Shown: positions 22,598 through 35,184 of the stretch, piece after piece
How the letters are laid out: each line of letters opens with the position of its first letter
Position numbering within the stretch: the stretch's first letter is position 1
From: Gordionus sp. m RMFG-2023
Lineage: Eukaryota > Nematomorpha > Gordioida > Chordodea > Parachordodidae
Reading direction: 5' to 3'
Length of the DNA: 64,000 nucleotides
NCBI RefSeq assembly: GCF_954871325.1
Contig: NC_088776.1
Location: forward strand, 8,873,985-8,937,984
Notes under the pieces: generated by a model
Told to the model about the DNA's origin: nothing
Seen by the model: only the letters and a program-made list of their open reading frames with translations
Database searches by the model: none
Made by a program: the position numbers and the translations under genes

Positions 22598-23238
22598 GCA
22601 AATGGGTTTAAAAAAATATATTAATTTTATAATAAATTTATTTAAAATATTTTGACAAACATAAAAACTTTAAATAAATTATCGATAGTTTTAAATAAAA
22701 AAAAAGAAGATATTTCTAAGAACTTTGTTTTAAAACCGATAAAAATCTGAAAATTATTTCGGATGACGAACATATTTAATTAATTGAATCTGTGATTTTA
22801 TGCGTGAAATATTCGTAAAAAATTTTTTTGCTTTTTTTGACAAATGCTTTTTCTTTTCTTCTATCCATGTAAAATATATTTGATGAAATTTATATCTATC
22901 TCATAAAAAATATATATTATATGATTTATTTTTATAATAATTTTTTTTAGGTCATGATTTGTGTTTAAATGATTTTATAAGCAATCAAATCTCATTTTAA
23001 AAAAAGTGATATTCTTCCTAAAGGCCGGTGCGGGCCAGTCCGAATCGCGAAAAATATTTTTAAGGTCAGGACGAAAGTTAGCAAATTTTTCTATCAGCTT
23101 AGAATTAGGAAAATTAAGGTCTCTTTCTTTCAAATGAAAAATTATTATGGGCCGGGTTGTAACAATTTGTGTAAATTAATTTTACAAGCTCAGCAAAAAA
23201 CAAAAATAAACCCCGATAAAATAATTTCAAGTACCTAC

Positions 23239-23367
23239 CTTTAATTCTTCCATGCTCCCAGGAGTCCCCGAATTGGGAGGAAGCCTTATAATACCAAAAT
23301 CGTTTCGATAAATTAATTCAGCGTAAAAAAGATAATTATGTGATTTTATTTGTGAGAGGGGTTCAGG
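23239..23367 (-). CDS. Candidate exon upstream of the GOLD-domain exon
   Basis: Acceptor ACATCAG|CCTGAA and donor TTAAAG|GTAGGT bracket exactly 43 codons: PEPLSQIKSHNYLFYAELIY, then RNDFGIIRLPPNSGTPGSME and ELK. The exon is phase 0 at its 3' end and much less AT-rich than its flanks, and the opposite strand is closed by stops. Residues NSGTPGSMEELK would form the lead-in strand of the GOLD domain begun at 21528. I do not recognise the N-terminal half. The intron between the two candidates would be 1710 bp and holds MITE copies 8 and 9. Further exons were not found. Confidence 0.48.
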
Positions 23368-23529
23368 CTGATGTTTAATCACCGAAGAAGAAAAAAACAG
23401 GAATTATTTTTTTTTCCTAGTTTGAAGTTTGTAGGTCTCTTTATTGTCTGGTTACAGCCGTTACCAAATAAATTAATTTTTTCTTCTCTTTTTCCCCAGT
23501 AGAAATAGAGGATTCTTTGTGGTGACAAG

Positions 23530-23732
23530 TAGTGTCGTTAAAAAGCCTTGGGTCGATTTTTTCAAAATGGCCCGTTTATGATTTTAGCTAAAATAATATC
23601 AGGTAAGCATCGAGATTTGTCAAATAGAAGCACTTTTGCCACTTATGAGCAAAGTCATTGGGCTTATTATAATTATTTTGGTTATAATCTTAATAGGGCC
23701 GTTTTTTAAAATCGACCTATCGGAATTTTGTA
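23530..23732. mobile_element. Main-family hAT MITE, copy 10 (old subfamily)
   Basis: Diverged like copy 5: TAGTGTCGTTAAAAAGCC, GGCCCG instead of GGCTCG, and GTAAGCATCGAGATTT. The duplication GTGACAAG is perfect on both sides (23522-23529, 23733-23740), so the duplication survives although the element has drifted far from consensus. Confidence 0.85.
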
Positions 23733-23760
23733 GTGACAAGAGCAAGATCTATAATACTTA

Positions 23761-23966
23761 CCTCGACTGTCGATTTATTCATTAAACTGCATTTTGAAGC
23801 GTCACTGAATAAAGATAAGCTGTCAGCGCCATTTTGGCTCTCCCGTGAGAATTTTTATAAATGCGTGATATTTAATATAAATTATTTACATATGGAAAAA
23901 ACCAAAATGGCGTCACTATTTAATTCGTATTTATACACATTTAAATGAATAAATCGTCGCTCTAGG
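23761..23966. mobile_element. TA-flanked MITE, family CCTAGACTGACG, copy B
   Basis: CCTCGACTGTCGATTTATTC at the left and, inverted, CCTAGAGCGACGATTTATTC at the right. Shared inner words are GCGCCATTTTGG and CCAAAATGGCG. TA flanks both ends. The open frame across it is incidental. Confidence 0.65.
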
Positions 23967-24103
23967 TAGTATTGAATTAGACAAAATATATCTTTGTACT
24001 AGACGGCAAACCAAATTTTATTAAACTATTTTAGTACTCCATATATGGTAACCCTTCTAACCTTATCCGAACCTCATACAAGAGATTGGTTAGGAAACTG
24101 TTC

Positions 24104-24118
24104 TTGGGGGGGGGGGGG
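24104..24118. repeat. Poly-G tract
   Basis: A run of about a dozen G in AT-rich surroundings, followed by a short GC-richer segment to 24190. Comparable G or C runs occur at 27557, 33509, 33541, 45090, 46683 and 53673. In the hAT at 17092-20077 such a run lies just inside the terminus. Confidence 0.6.
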
Positions 24119-24661
24119 TCAAACCAAGGTCATGCTGCATCTCAATCCAAATCTCCAATCCTTTGAGTTTGATTCACGTATGTCATTCTCGATAAAAAAA
24201 AAAGATATAATTATATAATTCAGTCATATATATTAAATAGATATTAGCTCTTGACTTAAGATAACAATTGTTATCTCTAGTCATGGCCAATATTGTTAAT
24301 GATAATATGATATAATAAATAAAAATTTTAAAGAAAAATTTCTATTACCGAAACGATACAAATTTATCATCAAACTTAAATATTTAAAATGATATTTACA
24401 GTTAATTTTTTTTAAATTAATTAAATTTAAGGCAAAAATTTAATAAATAATTTTATAAAAAATACCTATCAACCCCTGTATTTTCCAGTAGGGCTTGTTA
24501 CAATTACCTAAACAGTCAATTTGTGCATTAACTGAATAAACCAGGCAATACACATATTACTGATTACGTGTTGACAGTAAAAGATAACGTCGTAATAGTT
24601 TAGCAAATCTAGATTTTTTTAAAAAAACTTTAAAACTTAAATCCCGAAATTGTATTCCAAC

Positions 24662-24883
24662 TAGTGTTGTTAAACGGCTCGTTTTGAGCCGATTTTTAAA
24701 AACGTCTAACTCAATATTTTAACCAGAAAAATATTGTTTAAGCCTCAAAATTTTGATAATATATGTCTAGACTTCTGTGCCTTCTATGAACAAAATCTTC
24801 AGACTTGGGTAATATTTTTCTGAGTGAAGTATTGAGTTAGCCGTTTTTAAAATCGGCTCAAAACGAGCCGTTTAATAACACTA
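24662..24883. mobile_element. Main-family hAT MITE, copy 11 (close to consensus)
   Basis: One of the best copies, with both terminal hairpins intact (CGGCTCGTTTTGAGCCG and its inverse). The duplication ATTCCAAC is identical on both sides (24654-24661, 24884-24891). Confidence 0.93.
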
Positions 24884-24891
24884 ATTCCAAC

Positions 24892-27800
24892 ATATTTAGA
24901 AACCGGACAATAAGGTAAACTTTTGTTATACCCATAATTTATAGTTTTCGTAATAAATAAATAAATAAAATTTTCAAGTTGGAATTATCTGAAATTAATA
25001 GATAAAACTCCGGTAAAATTAAGTTTTTTAAAATTACTACGCGCGCTCTGTATGATTTAAGTTTTTTTAAATTTACTAAAATCCGAATTATTTTAATTCC
25101 TACGACATATCTACTATAAATAAAATTCATGCAAAATATTTTTTAAAAAGATATATAAGAAATATTTCTAAAAAAATTTTGAAAATTTTTTGCCGGCTCA
25201 GCCCGAACCCCAAATTTTTTTAAAAAGTTTTGCCGGCCCGGCCCGAATTTATTTAAATATAGAAATTATAAAAGATATATGTTATATGACATCTATTTTC
25301 TATTAGAATCAAATATTTCTATTTTACATAAAAAATTTAACATAAAATTGATAAATTTAAGATATATTTCAAAAAAATTCAAGGCCCGACCCGACCCGGC
25401 CCGAACTCGTTCGGATCGGGTACGGGCCAGACATACTTTTTCAGATCTCTGAATGAAACTGTACTAAAAAAATTAGATTAACAATGCCCTATCCCTATTT
25501 TAAAATTCGCTTTCCATTATTGCCTTTCCAAGCTTTAAATCTTTTCCATGCATTTTATAAATTTTATTTAAAAATTGTGCCTTGTCATTTTGAATAATCT
25601 TAATTCAATCAATTTTTATTTTATAATATATAGCCTGGTCTTGAAAATGATTTATTATTTTATTTATATATAATGAACAATAATATTTATGACCTTTACA
25701 TTAGATAATGCTTAAAATTAATTTTTTATTTTTTGGTCAACCTACTTTCTTGGTATAAATATTTACACTTGTATAATTAGAAATATAACTTTAAATAAAA
25801 TTTTATAACATTCTAAATAATTGTAAAAAAATAAATGTTTAAAATATTTAAAATGCTAAATCAGAGTTATGCTTATTTAAATATATAAAATAAATTCTGA
25901 ATAATTTAAATATTTAATAGACCATAAAATCGTCATTCTATAACATTTTGAGACTTTATTATTATTATACTATAAGAAAATAAAAATTACTCAAAACAAT
26001 TATATTTTAACTAATTAGAAAATTTCAATTTTAGTTGTATATTGTGATTTTGATTAATCTAAGACAATTTAAAAACCATTTTTTAAAAATAATAATAGAT
26101 TTTTTTTTTAGAAAAATGGTTAACCTTTTTAAAAAAAATTCATTAACATCTCCTCCACACATAAAATTTTAATATTATGTCATAAGGACGAATGCAATTT
26201 ACATATAAATTATTATATAATGTAAATAAGGAATATATTATCATTGTAGGTTTAAGAAATTTATGATTGATAATATAGACATATTTTTACATATATTTTT
26301 CTTCTTCGGTTCTGATATAATAGAATAATGTGTTTTTAAATTTCTTTACAAATATTTTCTGAGCAGGCCAATAAATCCGTTTTTTTATAAAAGAAAACCG
26401 TAAAGGTTAGAGCCAAGTAATAGAAATATGCATAGTGTATTGTGAATTCAGTCCAATTTTACATCTTTAGAGATAAGGCGTTCTTCTTTCAAGTGGATCT
26501 TTAAAATATAAAATCTTGAATGAATAAACAAAATAAGGTGTGGGAGAATGTAAAATGAGGACTCTTATTCTAGGAAGCTCCTAGAATTTTTAATTCAATT
26601 CTCTTATCTAAGGTGTTCGTAATCTTATTCTGACTAGATTACGTTTCTTTTTATCTTTTCTTCTCAAGTAATAAGATTTCTATAATTTATCGTAATAATC
26701 ATATTATTAATTTCTCTATGTTACATCTCATCTTACTAAACTTTTACTTTAATAAAGAATTGTATATTAAAAAAAACAAATAAAATTTCTCGTATTATTT
26801 TAATCTTTAAATAAAACATTCTTAAAAATCTCATTTATCCTAATTAACTTTACTAAATTCAGTTATAAGCTTAAAAAATTAACTTTATATAAATAAATGT
26901 ATAAAAATTTTTCTTCCATATATTATAAAATAAAATGAAAATCCTTTTCAGAATAATGTTTTGCACTTATATGGCACATTTGTTTATGTTAAATAAATGT
27001 CATAAATATTCAATGTTAGGATATTTTATATAAATATCAGAACATTATAATTAAATCATTTCTTATAAATTAAGAGATTTTATTCATACGGAAGAATATT
27101 TGTATATGTATAACTTATATATAGATATATTTTTATAAATTAATGCCTAATTGAAAGACTTTTAACATATATTTATCAATATCCACCACAAAGAATAGAA
27201 AACATGATTGGATAAAAGGCTGGAGGGTATCAAGCCTCCCTAATGCAGACTTTGCCTTAATATTTTAGAATTTACTTTAACATTTGACAATCAAATGTTG
27301 CACTTAAATTTTAAGACGAACATCTTATAGTTATATCTTTATATATTCAAGATATATTTCAAAATAAAACAAAATGTTTTACATTTTTATCTTTTACATA
27401 CCATTTCTTCTGCCTAAAAAACTGTTTAGAGCATTTCATCTATTTCTTTTTTTTAGTATTTATTAATATTTTGAATTGAAATTTCATTCCTCTATTCCTC
27501 TTCTTTATAAATTTTCCAAATTAAAAGAAATGTTTTACAAAAAATTCAAATAATTGGGGGGGGGGGGGAATAAATCAATCATTTGGCGGGTATTTTATTC
27601 TGCGCCGAGTATGGATTGAGTCGAATTCGCTTATTTCTAGCCAATACCCGACTATAAGGACTTTCCGGGTGAATTTATACAAAAACTGTCAACTGTCTTT
27701 GCCGCTTCATATTATATTAAGCCCTTGAACTACCGACAGCTGGGGAGAAATATATTTATTTTATTGTCGAATCTTTCGTACACTTTTCTAAGGAATTCTA

Positions 27801-28154
27801 TTATGGTTGGGTATTGGCTAAAAATTGGCTAATTCGATTCAATCAACTAGGGGTGTACCGATACCACTTTTTAGAGGCCGATCCGATCCGATATTCCAGA
27901 TCTCTCGCAATTTAAAAATTTTGCCAAAGCAACCTTGGGTGAAATTCTTACAATAAATATAAATTTCGTTAAAATATATGTGCCATATCTATTTTAAAAT
28001 ATGATATTCTCTATTTTTTCTTAATAAAATAAAACTTCAAATTATTAATTTATTCTTAATTTTTTTCCACTCCTTTGACATGAGAGATTGGACAAGACAT
28101 GATCCAGAACATAATCGCATAAAAATGGCATTAAATTTTTAAGCAAATAAAAAA
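24892..28154. other. Gene-poor stretch with repeat fragments
   Basis: 25175-25449 holds alternating GGCCCGGCCCGA/GACCCGACCCGG words ending in CAGATCTCTGAA, related to 3163 and 7773. 27557-27568 is a poly-G run. 27870-27900 (ACCGATACC...GGCCGATCCGATCC) looks like a single transposon end. The rest is A/T-rich without genes. Confidence 0.4.
27612..27847. mobile_element. Inverted-repeat element (about 39-bp arms)
   Basis: GATTGAGTCGAATTCGC then TAGCCAATACCCGAC at the left, mirrored by GTTGGGTATTGGCTA then AATTCGATTCAATC at the right. A minus-strand open frame over the left arm is explained by this structure. Confidence 0.5.
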
Positions 28155-28556
28155 AAGTTTACTTTAAATTCCTTTTATTATTACTATCAAATAAAATTAA
28201 ATTAATATTAACATATCAAATATAAAATAAAACATTATTTTATAAAAACGGAGGTGGGACTACAGTTTCCCAAAAAACATCTCTTCCCTTGGACATATGC
28301 CAAGCGGAACTTTAAAATTCTTAAAAAATATAGGCGATAAGATAAGAGCCCTTACATCAGAACCAAAAGAATACTATTTTTTAAAACAAAATCTACAAAT
28401 AACTATTTTAAAATATAAATATTCATGATTTTTGGGAACTTGTAATCCCACCTCCGTTATTATAAAATAATGTTTTATTTTATTTTATATTTGATATATT
28501 AATTTTAATATAATTTTATTTGATAGTAGTAATAAAAGGAATTTAAAGCAAATAAA
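28155..28556. mobile_element. MITE with about 125-bp inverted arms
   Basis: The left arm about 28155-28281 and the right arm about 28424-28556 are inverted copies differing at only a few positions: TTTAAATTCCTTTTATTATT, AAAACATTATTTTATAA, CGGAGGTGGGA and TTTCCCAAAAA recur inverted. The centre of about 140 bp is unique. The arms are very similar, which implies a recent element or gene conversion between arms. Confidence 0.75.
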
Positions 28557-30339
28557 ATAAATATTTTGTATAATATATAAAAAAAAATTCTCAATTTTTA
28601 CTCATTTTTTAACAAGACCGCTGTGATCAACAATTTGTATTTTTTATAAAGAAAAAGTCAAATAATTTATAGAAGGATGTTCCAAAATTTATACATCTAC
28701 CATTTTTTAAAGGTATAATATGGATATCAAAATAGGGTGGAAAAAACACATTCCCTACCGACATTTGATGAGCTTTTTTAATGATTCGTTTACCATATTT
28801 TTAATTCAAAGATTTTCCTTATTCACATATTTTTACTGGGGTGATTTTAATGATGGATAATTTTTCTGAGCCTAATATGGTCAATTTTAGTCTTAAATTA
28901 AGATCACACATAATTTCGAAAATAAGCTACTTGTGGGAGAACATTTTCTTTTAAATATCAAAATTATCTAATAATTATTTCGCGAATTATATTTTAAAAA
29001 GAGTTTCGGAACCCATTTGGAAATCTTTCAATTTAAACCATTTTTTGTTTAAATTTGATCTGATTATACCTGAAATATATTCCAGTATGCATATAATAAC
29101 TACCATGTCAACTTAGTACAATTTGGCCATTTAATTTTCAACAATTCATGAATTATATTATTATATTAATTTTTTGTATGAATTTTTTGTTCTTATTATA
29201 AATTTAAATAAAAAAAATACACAGATGTATGAAGGGAAATGTTTAAAATATTTAGATAGTTGATATACTTCACATATTCTTAAAACATTTCCGCTGAATC
29301 CCCCCATATGACATTATACCTATATATATAGCTGCTAAATATATATTATATATAAGGAACGCGATATACCCCCCTTCCCTGTCGAGTGTCATGGGAGAGA
29401 AGTTTATTCCGTGTAAATCTCTAATAAATTTTTAAATTATTCCTACTAAATTAATACTCTCAGATAGTGGTGTAAAACGACTAACCCAATATTTTACCCA
29501 AGAATATTAGGCAAGCTTGGAGATTTTGCTCATATATGGTAAAAATATTCGGACATCTATTAACGGAATTTCGTGGCTTGTGTCAATTTTTTATTGGGTT
29601 AACCGTTTTTAGAAATCTAGCCATTTTTCAACACTACTCCCAGAAAATCAAAATTTACATAAATTTACCAGTATCATCTATCTTTATACAATAATAATAA
29701 TAATAATGTATTCGCTTTTCTCGTTGTTTGAGATCAAGGACAAACATGATTATAAATTAGTGGCATTTACCTAAAGTAAATTCAAAAATCGCAATTTTTT
29801 AGAAAAAAACTTCTTTATATCAAACTAAAATCTTGATATATATTTTATTTAAATTGCGTATTTAATAAATCGTGTTTACGAATAAGTTTTGCATTTAAAA
29901 GAGGATCATATGAAGATTATGGCTTAAAAAAAATGTTTATTAAAATCTTTCATTTTTTAAATAATCCTTAATATTTTATTATTATTTTTGATAATTAGGT
30001 ATAGAGGATTTATTTTAGTCATAACTATAAATATTCGGTTAAAAAAATAAATTTTATGATCTCATTATCGTTATTTAAAATTTTCGGTTTTTTCCTTTTT
30101 TTTTAGTAAATATAAATATAATAATAGAGTTAGAGTTAGAGTTAGAGATTACATATTTATAAATCGAAGTTTTCCTTTTTATTTTGTGCATTAAGCTTTT
30201 TATTTATTTACATGGGATAGTTTTTCAGTGAACAAAATTTTAAAGAAGAGAAATTAAACCAAAAAATTATGAAAATATAATATAATTGTTTTTAATAGGG
30301 ATATTTTGGTTATTATTTACAATTTTTAAAAAATCTAAA
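28557..30339. other. AT-rich spacer with one MITE
   Basis: Apart from the MITE at 29465-29636 and a hexamer repeat (TTAGAG, four units near 30127-30150), only AT-rich sequence is visible. Confidence 0.4.
29465..29636. mobile_element. Main-family hAT MITE, copy 12
   Basis: TAGTGGTGTAAAACGACTAA ... GCCATTTTTCAACACTA. Terminal hairpins are lost. Flanks CTCTCAGA and CTCCCAGA match at 7 of 8. Confidence 0.82.
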
Positions 30340-30347
30340 TATTTAAC

Positions 30348-30741
30348 GGTTCCCGTTTTAAATCGCTAAAAATTGGGAATCTCGCTTATATCTCCTAGAA
30401 AATTTTTAAAGTAAATTTGAAATTGATATATTAATTAGATGCTAGGGAAGTAAACACTTGTATTTTAAGTTGAGCTTTTAGAAATATTATTAAAAATCGG
30501 GGAATATCAAACATATACCCAATTTGATTCCAAAATTAGCGTCAAATTGGGGGCAATAATAAGATTTCCTCTATTTTTAGTAATTTTTTTTAAAAAAAAC
30601 TCAACTTAAATATAAATGTTTACTTTCCTAACATCTATCAATATTAATTTCAAATTTACTTTAAAAAAATTTTTCTTGGAGATATAGGCGAAATTTCCAA
30701 TTTTTAACGAATTTTTGTTTTAGCGATTTAGAACCCATACC
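30348..30741. mobile_element. hAT-type MITE with about 150-bp inverted arms
   Basis: GGTTCCCGTTTTAAATCGCT at the left corresponds to an inverted AGCGATTTAGAACCCATACC at the right. The arms continue with TATATCTCC, TTTAAAGTAAATTTGAAATT, GAAGTAAACA and TTAAGTTGAG. The 8-bp flanks TATTTAAC (30340-30347 and 30742-30749) are identical. Confidence 0.78.
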
Positions 30742-30749
30742 TATTTAAC

Positions 30750-32543
30750 TGCAGATCCGGTAACTTTAAATATAAAATAAAGGCGCTTAGTAAGAATTAT
30801 AAATTTTTAAAACTTTAAGAAAAAGTCTCTGTTTTTTAAAAATTTTTCAAAAAATTAATAATACTTAGGTAAATCTTTGTTTTGATGAGAGCTCATTTAA
30901 ATTTTCTAATAAATTTTTTTATTTGAAAAATATTATGTTGTCACAGAAAGAATTCTCATCATACATATACGAAAACAAGAAGGAATCACATATAAGAGGT
31001 TTATAGCGCAAAAATCTTGAGGCCCTTTACAATTTTTATTATTTGAGGCTTCTTGTGATCCCCATGTATCTGCAAAATTTTGAATTTCGCCTTCCCAGGC
31101 TGCGAATATAGCGGGGGAGGTGTATGTTACTCCTCTGGAGTGTGATGTAGTTTTGCTATTTTCATAATTAATGATGTTATTAAAATATGCTTTGTTAGCG
31201 AAAGCTTTATTGACAGAGTCTAATGTTTAGTAGACTTTCAAGAGAAATAACTTTGTATTTTAAACTAAATTATTATTAACATCTTATTAATCAGTTATTT
31301 ATAAAAAAATGTAACATATAGCTTGAAACCAATTTTGGTAACTGTAATGAATAATGAACATCCAATCATAACGTTATTTTTATTTTTCCCCTTCATTCTA
31401 AACCCAATTTTGTTTTTATATAATATTTTCAATTTCAAGGAAAATGTAATCCAGCTATTTATCTAATAGACCTCTTAGCGTTAGTGATTTTATTTGAGGA
31501 GAATTTTAAAAAAATCTTGCCTTTTTAATGCAATCAATAGATATCCCCCCTTTTCTCGATAAAATTCTTGCTCCTATACTCAATAAAATTCTATCAATTT
31601 TGACCCTCTTCTCAAATTTTTAACTTTTAAAAAACTTTTTAACCTGAACCTTTGTTAATTTTAATTTAAAACATCCTTATAGTTCTCTACCTAATTCAAT
31701 CTAACTTAATTCCATTTCTTATTTCCGCTTGTTTAAATTTCTCTTCTACAACAAACTGCTCAATTTTTTTATTGATCTAATTTTTTGGCCCTTATTAATT
31801 ATTTTTTTTCGAGAAACAATTAATAGATCTCATTTAGTCCACGGTTATCCTTATTATATATGGACTATTTAAGAAAAATTACTTTATATTCTAAAAAATT
31901 TAAAAATTTAATTATACATTTTTTTTTTAATTTTAAAATTTTTATGGCCGTCTATATAATGTAAGTTTTACAAAAAAAGAAATTAAAACACCAATAAAAA
32001 TCCAAGGCGCATACTCACTTCAATAGCAATTAATCGGTAGTCTTTCATATATATAAAATTTGAAAACAATAAAATTTTTAATAAATTTCGTTTTTATTTT
32101 CATGATAAAATTTTTTTATGCTACGCTTTCCGTAATAGGTTATCAAATTTTAGTTCTAATAAAATGCTAGATAAAATTTATATATTTTTTTTTATAATGA
32201 AATTTATAATAAGTCTTTTTTTTTTAAAAAAAAAATCACAATTAATTTTCTATTTCTACTAAATCATCATGACATGACAACTTGTCTATTTTGATATGTC
32301 AATAAGTGAGATATTACTGACATTTATTAATTCAGAATCATTAACTTTCAAAATTTGTGACAAAAAACCGGAAATCGATCTCCTATTTTTAGGGAAATCA
32401 GAACCTGAGCTGCTATTTTTTATGAAACCGAACCCTTTTTTAAATTTCTGGTAACTCGAACTGGCAATTGTCCTAACAAAAGTATGCAACTAATTGATAT
32501 GCTAATTAAAAAAATTTGTTTGAATTCATTTTAGAGGTTTATT
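30750..32543. other. AT-rich spacer, nothing assigned
   Basis: 31000-31140 is slightly GC-richer (GCTGCGAATATAGCGGGGGAGG), possibly a transposon terminus. 32290-32470 has short GGGAAATCAGAACC-type words similar to the repeat at 35720. No open frame of interest. Confidence 0.35.
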
Positions 32544-32751
32544 TAGTGTTGTTAAAAGGCTCTTTTTGAGTCGATTTTTAAAAACGGCTAAACATTTTAG
32601 CCAGAAAAATATTGCCTAAGCCATACTAGATGTTTAAACCTTAGGACCATATATGAGAAAAATCTTCAGGTTTGCATAATGTTTATCTGGATAAAATATT
32701 GAGTTAGCCGTTTTTAAAAATCGGCTCAAATGGAGCCGTTTAACAACATTT
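32544..32751. mobile_element. Main-family hAT MITE, copy 13
   Basis: TAGTGTTGTTAAAAGGCTC ... GAGCCGTTTAACAACATTT with intact inner words. No convincing target duplication (GGTTTATT versus TATTTTAT). Confidence 0.85.
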
Positions 32752-35046
32752 TATTTTATATTTTTTTTAATTCATCACTTATTGACAAGTTTGTAACTGG
32801 ACCCAGACCTGGAACCGATGGAACCATGTCAGATATAAGAACGTCAATCAGAAGGATCTCTTTAAAAAAAATTGGTACAGGAGCCAAAATTTTACTAGAC
32901 AACGACCTGGAGATATATCGTAGGAAAATATGGATGTGAAGTTGGACTTCTATTTCGGAATTTTGGAAAATATTTTCGGTAAAACCGTGTATTTAAAACA
33001 CGGGAAAAATGTGGCAATACTGTCCCCAGTACTGTATGGTGTAGATATTAATCAATCATACATATAAAATGTATGCACTTTAAAACCTATATTGATATAT
33101 GTCCTCGATTTAAGAGATTAAAAATCATAAATTATTTAGTATCATAACTAAAAAGGAAAAAAAACGCATCTACTTTATGGTTATTAATTATTGTGTTATT
33201 TTAATGTAATATAATTAAGATATTTTTATTCTCATAATCTACTTTAAAAAAAAATTTAGTCAAAGATTTGTATATTTTCTTATAAATTTTTTTGAAGTTA
33301 TTTATGAATAATAATTTATGTAAGATGGCATTTTTCAAAATTATATAACGCAACCTTCTGTATAGTTTTATAAATCAAATATAAATGATGTATATATTTG
33401 TATCAAACTTAAAATAATGGATATGTTTTTTATTGATTAATATTAAATTAAAGTTAAAAATATAAGATAAGATATCTTATCCTCAACCTTATAGGAGTAT
33501 CCAAGGAGAGGGGGGGGGGTGAAGATTGTGAGTGAAAGAACCCCCCCCCCTGACCAAAATTTTAAATATATAAAATTCAAATACAAAACTAAAAAAAAAT
33601 ATTTTGAGAAAACATTTCTCATGTTTATAATATGCCAAAGTTATAAAATAATAAGTAATGTAACATGCTGAACGTTGTTTCTTTTATTTTAGACAAATTT
33701 AAACGATATTTCATTTTTATGACCTATGTTCATTTATTTTTGTAAAAGTTAAAATTTGATTTTTTAAAAAAAAAGATCTCGGTGGCTTATACCTATTTCC
33801 TTTAAATATTTTTTAGCATCCTTTCCTTTTTCACAAGTGTCTATTTTAAATATGTTTTATATTTTATAATTACGTTTTTGGCTTATAAATTATTTTATAG
33901 ATAGACAAAATCATTCGGCTTCAGCTTTCGTATCATTGCCGTGGCTAATTACAATAAATCTTTCCAAAGCAAACAGGAAAGTTTTCCTTCAATTCTTTTG
34001 AATTAATGAGATTTAAGAAATTTGTAGAGCACACAGATACAAATATTATGGAAAAAAAAATAGAACCAATAGTACAGAAAAGATATTGATATTTTGCACA
34101 AAAAATCAAATGGTGAAGATATGATGCAGCAATTATTTATTGGAATCGATTTAAGTATGAAGGAGGTGGGCATCATACTTTTTCTGCAATAATATCCTAG
34201 AGTCATCCATTTTATCTGGTGATTAAAAAAAAAGAGGAAACCTTTCGCCAAAATACCCCGTTTTATAAAATTGATTATTAAAATCAATTGAAAAAAATGG
34301 TATGAATATCTGATCAAAGATAAAATATCAAATTCGAGTAAACGATAGAGCTACATCAATACACAGAGGGTTATCAATGGTAAATCGATAAAAAATATAA
34401 TATCAATCACGTGTAATAATTCACTGGAATATTATTGTTCACACCGGATAATAGAATTAGAATTTCAAAAGAAGAAATTGATAAAGTTTTTTTAAAATTT
34501 GCTGTAATATCTGCTGCTGTGGATCGTTAACATTATCAAGGGGTTAGAGGAATGCTAAAAATCGCTATACACACGCACTCAGTGATTAATTTCTTATTTA
34601 GTTTAAATTTAAGAATATTGTTATCGTTCGTTATTATAATCGATTTGAAATAAACAATATAATTAAAAAAAATAATAAATTATTTTACATAGAAAATGTG
34701 GAATTAATCTTGTTTCTTGAGAAGGCGTGTTAATTTTAGACAAAACAAAAATTAAATTATTTAATAGATAAATGATTAGTTTTGAAATGTACAGCGGTAT
34801 AAAAAAAGTGGTTAATATAAGAACGGTATTCATTATAAGATCACTACTATAAGGATAGACACTATGGCATTGTTATTCTAAGAAAATGATAACTTTATAA
34901 AAAGTTGATCACTATTATAAAATAGCATGGTATCTAAGATTTTATTTCGCGGAAAAGGGGAGTTGATACCTCCTTAAATACCTTGGGCTTGCTATTATTA
35001 TGAGATAATCACTTAATAGAAGTTATCACCATAAGGAGGTTATCTA
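32752..35046. other. Spacer; decayed coding-like block and short-motif cluster
   Basis: 33508-33551 has a G run and a C run about 24 bases apart. 34000-34525 (+) is stop-poor (KFVEHTDTNIMEKKIEPIVQ; RISKEEIDKVFLKFAVI) and may be an old coding remnant that I cannot name. 34820-35040 repeats variants of GATCACTATTATAA and GTTATCACCATAAGG in both orientations. Confidence 0.35.
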
Positions 35047-35184
35047 GATGTCTGCAATGGGCGGGTTTTTACCCTAAAGCCCATGCCCATTGTTTAAAAT
35101 CTTTTGGCCCGCCTGTCCACACTCACCCGTAGAATGTGCGGGTGTGGGCGTATGAGATAAAAACCAGCCCATGAAGACATCTAA
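35047..35184. mobile_element. Inverted-repeat element, AGATGTCTGCAATGGGCGGG
   Basis: AGATGTCTGCAATGGGCGGG at the left and, inverted, AGATGTCTTCATGGGCTGG at the right, followed by GGTTTTTA in both arms. A related end (AGAGGTCTGCAATGGACGGG, minus strand) occurs near 61372-61391, inside an intron of the reductase gene. Confidence 0.6.

Noticed and set aside
24119-24195. Exon-like frames on both strands (VMLHLNPNLQSFEF; ESNSKDWRFGLRCS)
   Set aside because: Both strands are equally open and a poly-G run abuts the segment; no partner exon or domain supports either.
27610-27700. Minus-strand open frame (IHPESPYSRVLARNKRIR)
   Set aside because: The segment is one arm of an inverted repeat (27612-27847), so coding is an unnecessary explanation.
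30127-30150. TTAGAG hexamer repeat as telomere-like sequence
   Set aside because: Only four units and not the TTAGGG motif; ordinary microsatellite.
34003-34317. 104-codon minus-strand ORF
   Set aside because: Composition-driven hydrophobic shadow of a stop-poor plus-strand remnant; no motif.
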